A DNA stretch of 64,000 nt from JACMLD01 sp044227095. GTDB taxonomy: Bacteria > Bacteroidota > Bacteroidia > Chitinophagales > Chitinophagaceae. The stretch is from NCBI GenBank assembly GCA_044227095.1, contig JBGAFV010000001.1, forward strand, positions 1,240,001 through 1,304,000, read 5' to 3'. A program made the position numbers and the translations under genes. The notes under the pieces were generated by a model, which saw only the letters and a program-made list of their open reading frames with translations, was not told the DNA's origin and did no database searches. Positions 8,508 to 17,164 of the stretch are shown one piece after another (position 1 is the first letter of the stretch; each line of letters starts with the position of its first letter).

Positions 8508-9767
8508 CTAAATAAAAACGCCAAGCAATAAGCAAATCATAACAATTACGGGCGACGGAAGTTTGGTAAAAAACAACAAACAAAATGTTCCTGCTATTAC
8601 CAGCAGGTTAGCTATACTTAATGTATTTATCCCGGTTACGGAAACGTCTTTCATCATATATAATGTTGCGGCAAGCATAATGCCGGCAACCGCTGCATTA
8701 ATTCCTTCAAGTGCACGATAGACTGCAGCATATTTTTTCAGGTTGTGCCAGATAGGGTAGAAAAATAAAACAAGCAACAGGCTTGGTAAAAAAATAGCTA
8801 TGGAACCAATTATGGCGCCGGTCACCTGCATTACAGCTCCATGGTCTTTCATAGCCATTGCCCCGGTAAAAGATGCTATTGAAAAAACGGGCCCCGGTAT
8901 TGCCCTCACTATTCCTGCCCCGGTATAAAAGTCTTCGCGGTTAATGCTAACGACAGATTGTTTTTTAGATTGGTTTTTCCTGATTACAATTTCAGATTTT
9001 GGCCTTTCTACAAACTGTTCGTACATAAAAGGAATCAATACCTGGCCGCCACCAAATACCAGGCTGCCCATACGATAGGTGTTTTCAAAAAGGTTAATTG
9101 GCCGCCGGTTATTCCAGTCCTGCAAACGGGCAACCTCACTCGTTACACCAGCTGCAATAAATATCAATGCAAACAACCAGATGTTGCCCCATTTAATTTT
9201 CTGAGGTTTTATTTCAGTTTGAGGTATACGCTTACTGCTGAGGTTGGTAACCACTCCAGCCAATAAAATTAATAGAGGAAAAATAAATGGTGCTTTGAAA
9301 AATATAAAAGACGCTATGGCGGTAACAGCAAGTATAACTCTTGTAACCGTATTTTTTACGGCAATCTTAATAGCATAAAATGCCGCAAAAGCAAGAAAAC
9401 CTACAGCCATTGGCGCAATAAATTTAAAGATGTCGGTTTTTAAGGTTTTCTGACTAATGTATTCAAGTAAAAAAGACAGGGCGCCCATTAATATGCAGGC
9501 GGGCAAAATCCAAATGATTAGTGTTAGCACCGCCAATGCTACCCCTCCTCTTTTGTAACCAATTAAAGTAAGCGTTTGTGTAGAAGATGCGCCAGGTAGC
9601 AATTGGCAAAAAGAGTTAAAGTCTAGCAACTCCTGTTCCGTAATATCTTTTCTGCGTTGTACAAATGTTTTCAGCATCATACCAAAATGGCCCTGCGGCC
9701 CACCAAATGCAGTAATGCTGTGTAAAAAAACGGCTTTCAAAAAAGGTATGTGGCGAAGGAGGACCAT
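8508..9767 (-). CDS. chrA: Chromate efflux transporter, CHR family (long form)
   Basis: A 419-residue inner-membrane protein with two homologous halves, each beginning with the CHR signature: FLHSITAFGGPQGHFG near residue 15 and YRMGSLVFGGGQVLIPF near 230. The conserved PGASSTQ and IPGPVFSIASFTGAM segments follow. About ten to twelve hydrophobic segments are visible. The two-domain length is that of classical ChrA proteins, which export chromate by the proton-motive force. Substrate is from family knowledge. It lies 27 nt upstream of the SDR-like gene in the same direction. Confidence 0.87.
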   Translation of the reverse strand: MVLLRHIPFLKAVFLHSITAFGGPQGHFGMMLKTFVQRRKDITEQELLDFNSFCQLLPGASSTQTLTLIGYKRGGVALAVLTLIIWILPACILMGALSFLLEYISQKTLKTDIFKFIAPMAVGFLAFAAFYAIKIAVKNTVTRVILAVTAIASFIFFKAPFIFPLLILLAGVVTNLSSKRIPQTEIKPQKIKWGNIWLFALIFIAAGVTSEVARLQDWNNRRPINLFENTYRMGSLVFGGGQVLIPFMYEQFVERPKSEIVIRKNQSKKQSVVSINREDFYTGAGIVRAIPGPVFSIASFTGAMAMKDHGAVMQVTGAIIGSIAIFLPSLLLVLFFYPIWHNLKKYAAVYRALEGINAAVAGIMLAATLYMMKDVSVTGINTLSIANLLVIAGTFCLLFFTKLPSPVIVMICLLLGVFI

Positions 9768-9869
9768 CAGAGCGGAAAATAATTTTATTATCCTTTTATA
9801 TTACAATATATCAATAGCATTACTATTGACCAAATTGAATGATCCGGAATATTCTTTACGGGCAGCGTT

Positions 9870-10439
9870 TTAGCGGTAATAGTGATAAAGATCTATTTCT
9901 TCCCGCACTTTATCTGGCACCAGGTAACGAATGGATTTTCCCTGCTTAATCATCTCACGTATATGGGTAGACGAAATTTCCAGCAGCGGTGCTTCCGCAA
10001 TTTCCATTCTCGCATTAAGGGTGTTTACAACATCAAAGCCCGGCCGCTTGTACACCATCAGCCTGTAGTCTTTTGCCAGGATTGCTGCATTTTTCCATTT
10101 AGAGAAGTTTTGCAGGCCATCGCTTCCCAACAAAATAGAAAACTCGTGCTCAGGATGTTTTTCTTTGAGATAAGTTAATGTATCAATTGTATAAGATGGC
10201 CTGGGCAGATGAAATTCAATATCACTAGCCTTGAGGTTCGTTTCATCTTCTGTAGCCAGCTTTACAAGGTGCAGTCGGTGGTATTCATTTAATAAGCTAG
10301 CAGATTCTTTAAAAGGATTTTGAGGAGAAACAACGAGCCAGACTCTATCAAGATCTGTATTTTGTACAAAGTGATTTGCAATTATACAATGACCAATATG
10401 AACAGGGTTAAAAGAGCCAAAATATAATCCTATTTTCAT
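9870..10439 (-). CDS. nadD: Nicotinate-nucleotide adenylyltransferase
   Basis: A 189-residue nucleotidyltransferase with the NadD signatures GLYFGSFNPVHIGH at residues 4-17 (the HxGH ATP-binding motif), PQNPFK, LLGSDGLQNFSKW and the C-terminal SSTHIREMIKQGK (the ISSTxIR motif). It adenylates nicotinate mononucleotide to deamido-NAD in NAD biosynthesis. Length is normal. It follows the FeoA-like gene after 21 nt and probably shares its promoter. A second NAD gene, nadA, lies 3 kb away; no nadB or nadC is in the window. Confidence 0.95.
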   Translation of the reverse strand: MKIGLYFGSFNPVHIGHCIIANHFVQNTDLDRVWLVVSPQNPFKESASLLNEYHRLHLVKLATEDETNLKASDIEFHLPRPSYTIDTLTYLKEKHPEHEFSILLGSDGLQNFSKWKNAAILAKDYRLMVYKRPGFDVVNTLNARMEIAEAPLLEISSTHIREMIKQGKSIRYLVPDKVREEIDLYHYYR

Positions 10440-10460
10440 ATTATTTTGTAAATCAGTATT

Positions 10461-10703
10461 TTATACCTTTTTTGTTTCTAGTTTTTCAACGAAAATATTT
10501 TGTGCTTCATTTAATCTCAGGCTAAGGCTATAGCCAGATACGCTTATAGCAATTGGGTCTCCCAATGGAGCTATCTGATCTACCCTTATTTCTTCCCCAG
10601 GAACACAACCCATTTCCATCAGTTTCAGAAAAATATCGTTGTTTTCAAATGACGCAATCTTTACTGTTTGTCCTACCGGTATTTCTGAAAGTCTTCTTAA
10701 CAT
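10461..10703 (-). CDS. FeoA domain protein
   Basis: An 80-residue protein consisting of one FeoA SH3-like domain, seen as RRLSEIPVGQTVKIASF, the glycine-containing LMEMGCVPGEEIRV segment and GDPIAISVSGYSLSLRLNEA (split here by its loops). FeoA proteins are small cytosolic partners of the ferrous iron permease FeoB, but feoB is not nearby; the neighbour downstream is nadD. It may act with a distant FeoB or serve another role. Confidence 0.88.
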   Translation of the reverse strand: MLRRLSEIPVGQTVKIASFENNDIFLKLMEMGCVPGEEIRVDQIAPLGDPIAISVSGYSLSLRLNEAQNIFVEKLETKKV

Positions 10704-10710
10704 AGTACTG

Positions 10711-10718
10711 CAAATCTA
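10711..10718 (-). promoter_or_regulatory. Promoter -7 box for the FeoA-like gene and nadD
   Basis: On the minus strand TAGATTTG matches the Bacteroidota -7 consensus TAnnTTTG exactly, 7 nt upstream of the ATG. A -33 TTG is not clear, so the transcript would have an almost leaderless start. Confidence 0.45.
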
Positions 10719-10754
10719 TGCTCTAATAAAGCTAATTAATTACGACTTTTGGAA

Positions 10755-11210
10755 ATGCCTGATAAATCATCCTTAAACTATATCTCCTTCAATTTTTTAC
10801 TAAAAAGCGTTGAGCCTCGCCAACGCGGCAAGCTCAAGGCTTTTCTTTCCCTTCTTTTTAAGAAGGAACAAACACGGTTTCAATCCCTCGATTATATTTT
10901 TTGTAATGATGATTACCTGCTCGGTATAAATCAGCAGTTTTTGCAACATAATGACTATACAGATATTATAACTTTTAACCTGGCGGGTAAACAGCATCCC
11001 TTGCAAGGAGAAATCTACATAAGTCTGGACAGGGTGAGGGAAAATGCAGCTTTACTAAAACAATCTTTTAAACAAGAGTTACACCGGGTAATTTTTCATG
11101 GTGCGCTTCATTTGTGTGGTTACAAAGACAAATCGGCGGCCGATATAAAAAAGATGAGAGCAAAAGAAGATTATTACCTCAACTTGTATTTCGCCGATCG
11201 AAACAAATAA
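10755..11210 (+). CDS. ybeY: Endoribonuclease YbeY (16S rRNA maturation)
   Basis: A 151-residue protein from ATG 10755; an upstream TTG would add only two residues. The UPF0054 zinc-site motif is HGALHLCGYKD at residues 115-125. In E. coli the three zinc ligands are all His (HGTLHLLGYDH); here they are His115, His119 and Asp125, a substitution I believe is common in Bacteroidota. YbeY processes the 3-prime end of 16S rRNA and takes part in ribosome quality control. It lies directly before two parS-like sites and mnmG. Confidence 0.93.
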   Translation: MPDKSSLNYISFNFLLKSVEPRQRGKLKAFLSLLFKKEQTRFQSLDYIFCNDDYLLGINQQFLQHNDYTDIITFNLAGKQHPLQGEIYISLDRVRENAALLKQSFKQELHRVIFHGALHLCGYKDKSAADIKKMRAKEDYYLNLYFADRNK

Positions 11211-11211
11211 C

Positions 11212-11227
11212 TGTTCCACGTGGAGCA
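11212..11227. other. parS-like site 1
   Basis: TGTTCCACGTGGAGCA differs at one position from the perfect palindrome TGTTCCACGTGGAACA, which is close to the consensus ParB-binding site parS (TGTTTCACGTGAAACA). It lies 1 bp after the ybeY stop codon. Confidence 0.75.
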
Positions 11228-11248
11228 TTTTACATACAGGGTCTAAAC

Positions 11249-11264
11249 ATTTCCACGTGGAACA
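11249..11264. other. parS-like site 2
   Basis: ATTTCCACGTGGAACA keeps the 14-bp core TTCCACGTGGAACA of the palindrome seen in site 1 and mismatches only at the two outer bases. It lies 37 bp (centre to centre) from site 1, in the same 124-bp spacer between ybeY and mnmG. Paired sites near mnmG (gidA) fit the origin-proximal position of parS clusters in many bacteria. Confidence 0.7.
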
Positions 11265-11310
11265 TTCGCTTTAAATACTAGTGCTTATAACGCCCTTGAA
11301 AGATCCTTTG

Positions 11311-11318
11311 TACTTTTG
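11311..11318 (+). promoter_or_regulatory. Promoter -7 box for mnmG
   Basis: TACTTTTG matches TAnnTTTG exactly, 17 nt before the mnmG ATG. The nearest upstream TTG (11296-11298) is only 12 nt away, shorter than the usual spacing, so only the -7 element is well supported. Confidence 0.45.
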
Positions 11319-11334
11319 CCTCTAAATTTTATCA

Positions 11335-13203
11335 ATGTTTCCAGAGTATGATGTGATTGTGGCTGGTGCTGGCCATGCTGGTTGCGAAGCTGCTGCAAGT
11401 GCTGCTAACCTTGGTTCAAAAGTTCTTTTGGTAACAATGAACATGCAGACCATTGCCCAAATGAGTTGCAATCCTGCAATGGGTGGAATAGCTAAAGGCC
11501 AAATTGTGCGAGAAATAGATGCCCTTGGTGGCTATTCGGGAATAGTTTCTGATTTGAGCACAATCCAGTTCAGGATGCTGAATAAATCAAAGGGTCCTGC
11601 TATGTGGAGCCCTAGAACACAAAACGACAGGATGTTATTTGCTGCCAGTTGGAGGGAGAAACTTGAACAAACACCTAATGTAGATTTTTACCAGGATACA
11701 GTTGTTGGCTTAATTATTAAAGAAGGAAAAGCATGCGGTGTAATTACAGGTTTAGGAAATGAGATAAAAGCAAAGTCTGTTGTTATTACAAGTGGAACTT
11801 TCTTAAATGGCATCATTCATATTGGTGAGAAAAAATTTGGTGGGGGTAGGGTAAGCGAAAAAGCAGCAACCGGTATTACAGAACAATTGGTGTCCCTGGG
11901 TTTTGAAAGTGATCGCCTAAAAACTGGTACACCGCCTCGTGTAGATGGAAGAAGCCTCGATTATTCAAAAATGGAAATTCAGGAAGGTGACGAAATCATT
12001 ACTGGCTTTTCCTTTCTGGATGGAAAACGCATAAACTCCGCAGACCAAAAAAACTGTTGGATAACATACACCAGCCAGAAAACCCATGATATTTTAAAAA
12101 CGGGTTTTGACAGAAGCCCAATGTATACCGGAAGAATAGAAGGTGTGGGTCCACGCTATTGTCCAAGCATTGAAGATAAAATTAACCGCTTTGCCGAAAG
12201 GGATCGGCACCAGATTTTTGTAGAGCCCGAAGGCTGGAATACAGTAGAAATTTATGTCAATGGCTTCTCCACATCATTACCGGAAGATGTTCAATACGAA
12301 GCCATTCGTACAATTCCGGGTTTTGAAACCTCACGAATGTTCCGCCCTGGTTATGCTATTGAGTACGATTTTTTCCCTCCAACACAGTTAAAATACTCAT
12401 TAGAAACAAAACAAATTAATAACCTCTTTTTTGCAGGACAAATTAATGGAACCACAGGTTATGAAGAAGCCGCCTGCCAGGGTTTAATGGCGGGCATCAA
12501 CGCTCATTTGAAAGCTTTCAACCAAGAACCTTTCATTTTAAAAAGAAGTGAAGCGTATATTGGCGTTTTGATTGATGACTTAATCAGTAAAGGCACAGAA
12601 GAGCCCTACCGAATGTTTACATCCAGGGCAGAGTTCAGGACCCTTCTTCGCCAGGATAATGCAGATTTGCGCCTTACAGAAATGAGTTATCGCCTCGGAC
12701 TGGCCTCACAAGAAAGAATGGAAAAAGTTCTTGAAAAGAGAAATGGTGTAGCCGAGATAAAATCGATCCTGAAAAACCTTACCATCGATCCTTCAGAAAT
12801 TGCTTCTTTTCTTGAACAAAAAGATTCAGCTCCATTACAACAAAAACAAAAAGCTTCACAGCTAATCCTTCGCCCAAATCTTGATCTCTTCTCACTTATG
12901 AAGGCCGTTCCTTCCCTCCAAAACAAGCTGAATTCATATAATTCAGAAATTATAGAACAGGCCGAAATTCAGTTAAAATATGGTGTTTATATAGAAAAAG
13001 AGCAGGATTTAGTGAAAAAAATGGCACAATTGGAAGATTTGACAATTCCTGATAGTTTTGATTATGACAAAATAAGTTCGCTCTCAAACGAAGCTTTGCA
13101 GAAGTTTAAAAAGATAAAACCACGCACATTAGGACAGGCAAGCCGCATTAGTGGCGTAAACCCCAGTGATGTACAAATATTAATGATTTTTATGGGCCGT
13201 TAA
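11335..13203 (+). CDS. mnmG: tRNA uridine-5-carboxymethylaminomethyl(34) synthesis enzyme MnmG
   Basis: A 622-residue protein of normal MnmG/GidA length. Seen are the FAD-binding start YDVIVAGAGHAGCEAA, the family block SCNPAMGGIAKGQIVRE with its conserved cysteine, KTGTPPRVDGRS, GPRYCPSIEDK, NGTTGYEEAACQGLMAG, and the C-terminal RTLGQASRISGVNPSDV. With MnmE it adds the aminomethyl-type group to U34 of several tRNAs, using FAD and methylene-tetrahydrofolate. The gene is commonly close to the replication origin in bacteria, which agrees with the parS-like sites before it. It converges with nadA, 6 nt apart. Confidence 0.97.
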   Translation: MFPEYDVIVAGAGHAGCEAAASAANLGSKVLLVTMNMQTIAQMSCNPAMGGIAKGQIVREIDALGGYSGIVSDLSTIQFRMLNKSKGPAMWSPRTQNDRMLFAASWREKLEQTPNVDFYQDTVVGLIIKEGKACGVITGLGNEIKAKSVVITSGTFLNGIIHIGEKKFGGGRVSEKAATGITEQLVSLGFESDRLKTGTPPRVDGRSLDYSKMEIQEGDEIITGFSFLDGKRINSADQKNCWITYTSQKTHDILKTGFDRSPMYTGRIEGVGPRYCPSIEDKINRFAERDRHQIFVEPEGWNTVEIYVNGFSTSLPEDVQYEAIRTIPGFETSRMFRPGYAIEYDFFPPTQLKYSLETKQINNLFFAGQINGTTGYEEAACQGLMAGINAHLKAFNQEPFILKRSEAYIGVLIDDLISKGTEEPYRMFTSRAEFRTLLRQDNADLRLTEMSYRLGLASQERMEKVLEKRNGVAEIKSILKNLTIDPSEIASFLEQKDSAPLQQKQKASQLILRPNLDLFSLMKAVPSLQNKLNSYNSEIIEQAEIQLKYGVYIEKEQDLVKKMAQLEDLTIPDSFDYDKISSLSNEALQKFKKIKPRTLGQASRISGVNPSDVQILMIFMGR

Positions 13204-13209
13204 CCTGAT

Positions 13210-14217
13210 CTATAAGCCATATTGTGCACTAATCTGCAGCATACGATCAATTGGCTTTTTTGCAGCAATTCTTAAGTTTTCATCCATAATTATCTCCGGA
13301 ACCTCATATTCCATGCACAAATAGAGCTTTTCCAGTGTATTTAGCTTCATATGCGGACAATCATTACAAGCGCAACTATTATTGGGTGGAGCTGGGATAA
13401 ATGTTTTGTTAGGTGATTCCTTTTGCATCTGGTGAAGTATACCGGTCTCTGTTGCCACAATAAACTCTTGCGCAGGGTTTTCCTTAGAATATTTAAGTAG
13501 GCCAGTAGTAGAGCCGATATAGTCTGCAATGCGAAGTATAGGATCTTCACACTCCGGATGTGCAATCAATTTTGCTTGCGGATGCCTTATCTTAAGTTTC
13601 GTAATCTTTTCCAGGCTGAAAATTTCATGCACCATACAGGCGCCATTCCACAAAACCATATCCCTTCCTGTCTTTTTAACCAGGTATGCTCCAAGATTTT
13701 TATCAGGTGCAAAAATTATTTTCTGATCCTTTGGTAAACTTTCAACAATTTTTTCTGCGTTGCTAGATGTACAAATAATATCGCTTAAAGCTTTTATGCC
13801 GGCGCTGCAGTTTATATAAGAAATAACGATATGATCAGGGTGTTGATCTTTAAATTTTTTGAATAAATCGGGCGGGGCGCTGTCTGCCAGGGAACATCCG
13901 GCTTTTAAGTCGGGCAACAATACTTTTTTGTGTGGATTAAGAATTTTTGCTGTTTCCGCCATAAAATGAACACCGGCAAAAACAATGATATCTGCCTCGG
14001 TTTTTTCCGCTTTTTGCGCCAAACCAAGACTGTCGCCTATAAAATCGGCCACATCCTGAATATCTGGCTCCTGGTAATAATGCGCCAGAATAATAGCATT
14101 TTTTTCTTTTTTCAGCTGCTCAATTTCGGCAAACAAATCTAAAGTCGGATCCAGCGCAATATCCAAAAAACCGGCTTTTTCAATATTTTCTTTTTTCAAA
14201 GCTATTTGCACATCCAT
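13210..14217 (-). CDS. nadA: Quinolinate synthase (4Fe-4S)
   Basis: A 335-residue NadA. Evidence includes AIILAHYYQEPDIQDVADFIGDS near residue 40 (shown by its two halves AIILAHYYQE and DIQDVADFIGDS), VHFMAETAKILNP, GCSLADSAP and WNGACMVHEIF, and a Cys-rich C-terminal segment CACNDCPHM, which provide the iron-sulfur ligands. It condenses iminoaspartate with dihydroxyacetone phosphate to quinolinate, the first specific step of de novo NAD synthesis. No nadB or nadC is adjacent. Its 5-prime side faces the 596-bp DnaA-box-rich interval, so its promoter lies inside the candidate origin. Confidence 0.96.
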   Translation of the reverse strand: MDVQIALKKENIEKAGFLDIALDPTLDLFAEIEQLKKEKNAIILAHYYQEPDIQDVADFIGDSLGLAQKAEKTEADIIVFAGVHFMAETAKILNPHKKVLLPDLKAGCSLADSAPPDLFKKFKDQHPDHIVISYINCSAGIKALSDIICTSSNAEKIVESLPKDQKIIFAPDKNLGAYLVKKTGRDMVLWNGACMVHEIFSLEKITKLKIRHPQAKLIAHPECEDPILRIADYIGSTTGLLKYSKENPAQEFIVATETGILHQMQKESPNKTFIPAPPNNSCACNDCPHMKLNTLEKLYLCMEYEVPEIIMDENLRIAAKKPIDRMLQISAQYGL

Positions 14218-14813
14218 AATATATATAGTATACTATTTTTTATAAAAATCTATTATTATTATACCTGTGGATTCGTGGATATTTATTTTTAAAAACACTA
14301 GGTATTTACAACTATTCCTAATTATTAACATCAATCCACAAAGATCTAACATCAACAAATCTGCACTGGTATTGGTTTTTGTATTGTTATTAAGACCTGT
14401 TGATATAAAAACAACCGTAAAACTATTTCAAAAAAAATGCCTGTGTGGAACAAGAATAAACAGGTAGCTATTAACAATCTTTATTGCATTAGCCGGATTA
14501 AAAAATTTTCCATCCAACTGTCCACACCAACTTCTATTCTTCAACATGCGGTTACCCACACAAAAAAGCCGTTTTCCACAACAAAATCTAAATAAGCAAA
14601 GCAAGTACTAATACAGTCGCTTCTATTATTATTAACGTTCTTCATTAATAGCAATAAAAACTATACAAAGAACAATCAGAATTGAGCAAATTAGAAAAGC
14701 CAGAAACATGCTTCAAGAGCGAGTTTGGGCCGTTTTTCCACAATTTGTTCATATGCTAAATTACCCTATTTTTGCCATCCTGTTTTTAAAAAAGGAAAAC
14801 ACACTTATTTATT
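14218..14813. other. Candidate chromosomal replication origin (oriC)
   Basis: A 596-bp AT-rich spacer with no credible gene between the start of nadA and the PpiD-like gene. It holds seven DnaA-box-like 9-mers (E. coli consensus TTWTNCACA). Two are perfect: TTTTCCACA at 14572-14580 and 14734-14742. Two match 8 of 9: TTACCCACA at 14552-14560 and, on the minus strand, TGTTCCACA at 14444-14452. Three match 7 of 9: 14266-14274 (minus), 14332-14340 and 14518-14526. Very AT-rich segments flank the cluster (14218-14262 and 14581-14700), and the 12-mer CTATTATTATTA occurs in both (14250-14261 and 14623-14634), which could serve for unwinding. Supported also by nearby parS-like sites; experimental proof is absent. 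Confidence 0.6.
14744..14774 (+). promoter_or_regulatory. Promoter of the PpiD-like gene
   Basis: TTTG at 14744-14747 (-33 region) is followed after 19 nt by TATTTTTG at 14767-14774, an exact match to TAnnTTTG. Transcription would start near 14780, about 33 nt before the ATG at 14814. The -33 element directly follows a DnaA box (14734-14742), so DnaA binding could affect this promoter (inference). Confidence 0.6.
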
Positions 14814-16943
14814 ATGTCAATCATTCAGAGAATTCGTGACAAAGCTGCCTGGTTTTTATTTATCGCTATTGGTGTTTCATTGCTTGGCTTCCTGGTGCAG
14901 GATGCGTTTGTGGGTAAAACCGGAAGAGGTTTATTTGGTGGTAATACCACTACTGTTGGATCTGTAAACGGAAAGAAAATAGAAGCAGTAGAATATGAAC
15001 AAAAAATAAAACAAACAGAAGACCAATACCAGCAAAGTGGATATCCTGTAAATGACATGATGCGTCAGAGTATACGTGAGCAGGTATGGAACCAGATAAT
15101 TGCAGAAAATAATGTTAATGATGAAGTGAACAAACTTGGTCTTAATGTTACTCCGAAAGAACTTGATGATATGTTGTTTGGCCCTAACGCCCCTGAAGAA
15201 TTCAGAAGGCAGTTTACCAATGAGCAGGGAATTTATGATGCAAATGCAGCAAGAAATGCAATTGCAAATTTGCGCAAACAAAAAACAGATCAGGCTAATA
15301 ATTTTAATAACGTTTATCTGCCTGCGTTAGTAAGTAATCGCCTGCACGAAAAATTTGTTTCCCTTATTGCAAACACATCTTATGTTCCAAAATGGATGCT
15401 GGAGAAAATGAACAGCGATAACAACGCTCTTGCTGCTGTTTCTTATGTAAACGTGCCTTATGTTACAATAGCAGACAGCACTGTAAAAATTAGCGACGAT
15501 GATATTACTGCTTATGTAAACAATCATAAAGATGAGTTTAAACAGGAAGAAAGCAGAAGCATTGCCTATGTTGCTTTTGATGCATCGCCATCAGCAGCAG
15601 ACACTGCATCTCTAATCAATATACTCGAATCTCAGAAAAAAGAATTTGCAAGTACAGCAGAAGCGGATCTTCCGGCATTCCTCGCAAAAAACGGCAGCCA
15701 GATAAATTATAACGATGCTTATATTTCAAAGGCGATATTACAAGTGCCCAATAAAGACTCTATTATGGCTTTGCCAAATGGTGGAATATTTGGACCTTAT
15801 CTGGACGCAGGAAATCTTACCGTTGCAAAAAAACTGGATGAAAAAGTAATGCCCGATTCTGTAAAAGCAAGACATATATTAATAGCAACGAATGACCCCA
15901 GAACCGGACAGCCAATACTACCAGACAGCATTGCTGAAAAAAGAATTGATAGTATTAAAATAGCTATAGAACGAGGAGCAAGGTTTGATAGTCTTGCTGC
16001 CAAATTTTCTGCCAGTCCTGAAGGACAAACTAAAGGAGGGGATCTTGGATATTTTTCGAGCAACAGTAATATGGTAAAGGAGTTTAAAGACTATTGCTTC
16101 TCAGGAAAAAAAGGAGATAAGAAAGTAGTAAAAACACAGTTTGGTTATCACCTTATAGAAATAGAAGATCAGAAAAATTTTAACCCGGCATATAAAATTG
16201 TTTATCTCTCAAAACAAATTACAGCAAGCCCGGAAACAGAGCAAAAAGCATCTGGGCTGGCCAGCCAGTTTGCAAGCGAAAGCCGCAATGCAAAAGCATT
16301 TGATGAGAACGCCAAAAAAAGAAACTACAACAAACTAATAGCTACTGATATTAAACCAAACGATATGAGCATTCAGCCATTGGGCAGCAGCCGCCAAATG
16401 GTGAAATGGATTTATGACGCAGACAGGGGAGATGTTTCTGAAATGTTTACTGTTGATAGTAAATATGTAGTGGTTACATTAACAGAAATAAATAAAGAAG
16501 GAATTGCTTCTGCAACAAAAGCAAGACCAATGGTTGAATACATTATCCGCAACCAGAAAAAAGCGGAACAAATTAAAAAGAAGATTGGAACAGCCAATAC
16601 ACTGGAAGCAGTAGCAGCAGCAACAAATCAATCAGTATTAAAGGCAGACAGCGTTGCATTTGCTTCACCATTCTTCCCGGGCTCTGGCCAGGAAGGAAAA
16701 GTTGGCGGATATGCATTTAATGCAGCAGAGAAAGGAAAAGTATCTGCGCCAATAGCTGGTAACGCCGGTGTGTATACCATAAGAAGTGAAAATATATATG
16801 CAAAAGCAAACAATGGCGCAAGCATAGATCAACAAAGAACCTCTATGCTTCAAAACATGAAAGCTTCTGCAGGAAGAGGCGCTATTGAAGCCGCACTTAA
16901 AAAAGCATCTGATATTAAAGACACAAGAAGTAAAATATTCTAA
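14814..16943 (+). CDS. Membrane-anchored peptidyl-prolyl isomerase, PpiD/SurA type
   Basis: A 709-residue periplasmic folding factor. An N-terminal membrane anchor at about residues 13-31 (WFLFIAIGVSLLGFLV) follows the short cytoplasmic MSIIQRIRDKA, as in PpiD. A SurA_N-like chaperone segment follows (about 60-230), then a PpiC-type rotamase domain at about 350-455, seen as KARHILIA, GGDLGYFS and TQFGYHLIEI. A second degenerate repeat may lie in the C-terminal third. The role is assisting folding of outer-membrane and exported proteins. Well isolated with its own promoter and a strong terminator. Confidence 0.93.
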   Translation: MSIIQRIRDKAAWFLFIAIGVSLLGFLVQDAFVGKTGRGLFGGNTTTVGSVNGKKIEAVEYEQKIKQTEDQYQQSGYPVNDMMRQSIREQVWNQIIAENNVNDEVNKLGLNVTPKELDDMLFGPNAPEEFRRQFTNEQGIYDANAARNAIANLRKQKTDQANNFNNVYLPALVSNRLHEKFVSLIANTSYVPKWMLEKMNSDNNALAAVSYVNVPYVTIADSTVKISDDDITAYVNNHKDEFKQEESRSIAYVAFDASPSAADTASLINILESQKKEFASTAEADLPAFLAKNGSQINYNDAYISKAILQVPNKDSIMALPNGGIFGPYLDAGNLTVAKKLDEKVMPDSVKARHILIATNDPRTGQPILPDSIAEKRIDSIKIAIERGARFDSLAAKFSASPEGQTKGGDLGYFSSNSNMVKEFKDYCFSGKKGDKKVVKTQFGYHLIEIEDQKNFNPAYKIVYLSKQITASPETEQKASGLASQFASESRNAKAFDENAKKRNYNKLIATDIKPNDMSIQPLGSSRQMVKWIYDADRGDVSEMFTVDSKYVVVTLTEINKEGIASATKARPMVEYIIRNQKKAEQIKKKIGTANTLEAVAAATNQSVLKADSVAFASPFFPGSGQEGKVGGYAFNAAEKGKVSAPIAGNAGVYTIRSENIYAKANNGASIDQQRTSMLQNMKASAGRGAIEAALKKASDIKDTRSKIF

Positions 16944-16970
16944 ATACAGTATTCAGTAGATAGTATTGAG

Positions 16971-16999
16971 ACCCGCAGCAAAGTGCTGCGGGTTTTTTA
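16971..16999 (+). terminator. Intrinsic terminator of the PpiD-like gene
   Basis: ACCCGCAGC (16971-16979) pairs perfectly with GCTGCGGGT (16985-16993) across a 5-nt loop and is followed by a run of T. It begins 28 nt after the stop codon. Confidence 0.9.
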
Positions 17000-17010
17000 T
17001 TATATAAGCA

Positions 17011-17073
17011 TGGCCGCAGATTTGATCATTAATAAATTTTTAGGTTTCTATTGCAAAATAGAATCTGCGGCAA
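17011..17073. repeat. Palindromic intergenic element (GCCGCAGATT family), copy 1
   Basis: GCCGCAGATT at 17013-17022 is repeated in inverted orientation (AATCTGCGGC) at 17062-17071, with TGG and CAA flanks. The same arms occur in a longer form at 48887-48966, so this is a dispersed REP-like element. Confidence 0.6.
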
Positions 17074-17119
17074 TACGCTCAACAAATCAATGCGATAGAC
17101 CGTTATTATAGAGAAACAG

Positions 17120-17127
17120 TACTTTTG
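17120..17127 (+). promoter_or_regulatory. Promoter -7 box for the DUF2480 gene
   Basis: TACTTTTG matches TAnnTTTG exactly, 37 nt before the ATG at 17165. It is identical to the box before mnmG. No clear TTG lies at the right distance upstream. Confidence 0.45.
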
Positions 17128-17164
17128 TAAGCCAGTAATTTATGTACACAACAAAGAAATAGCT

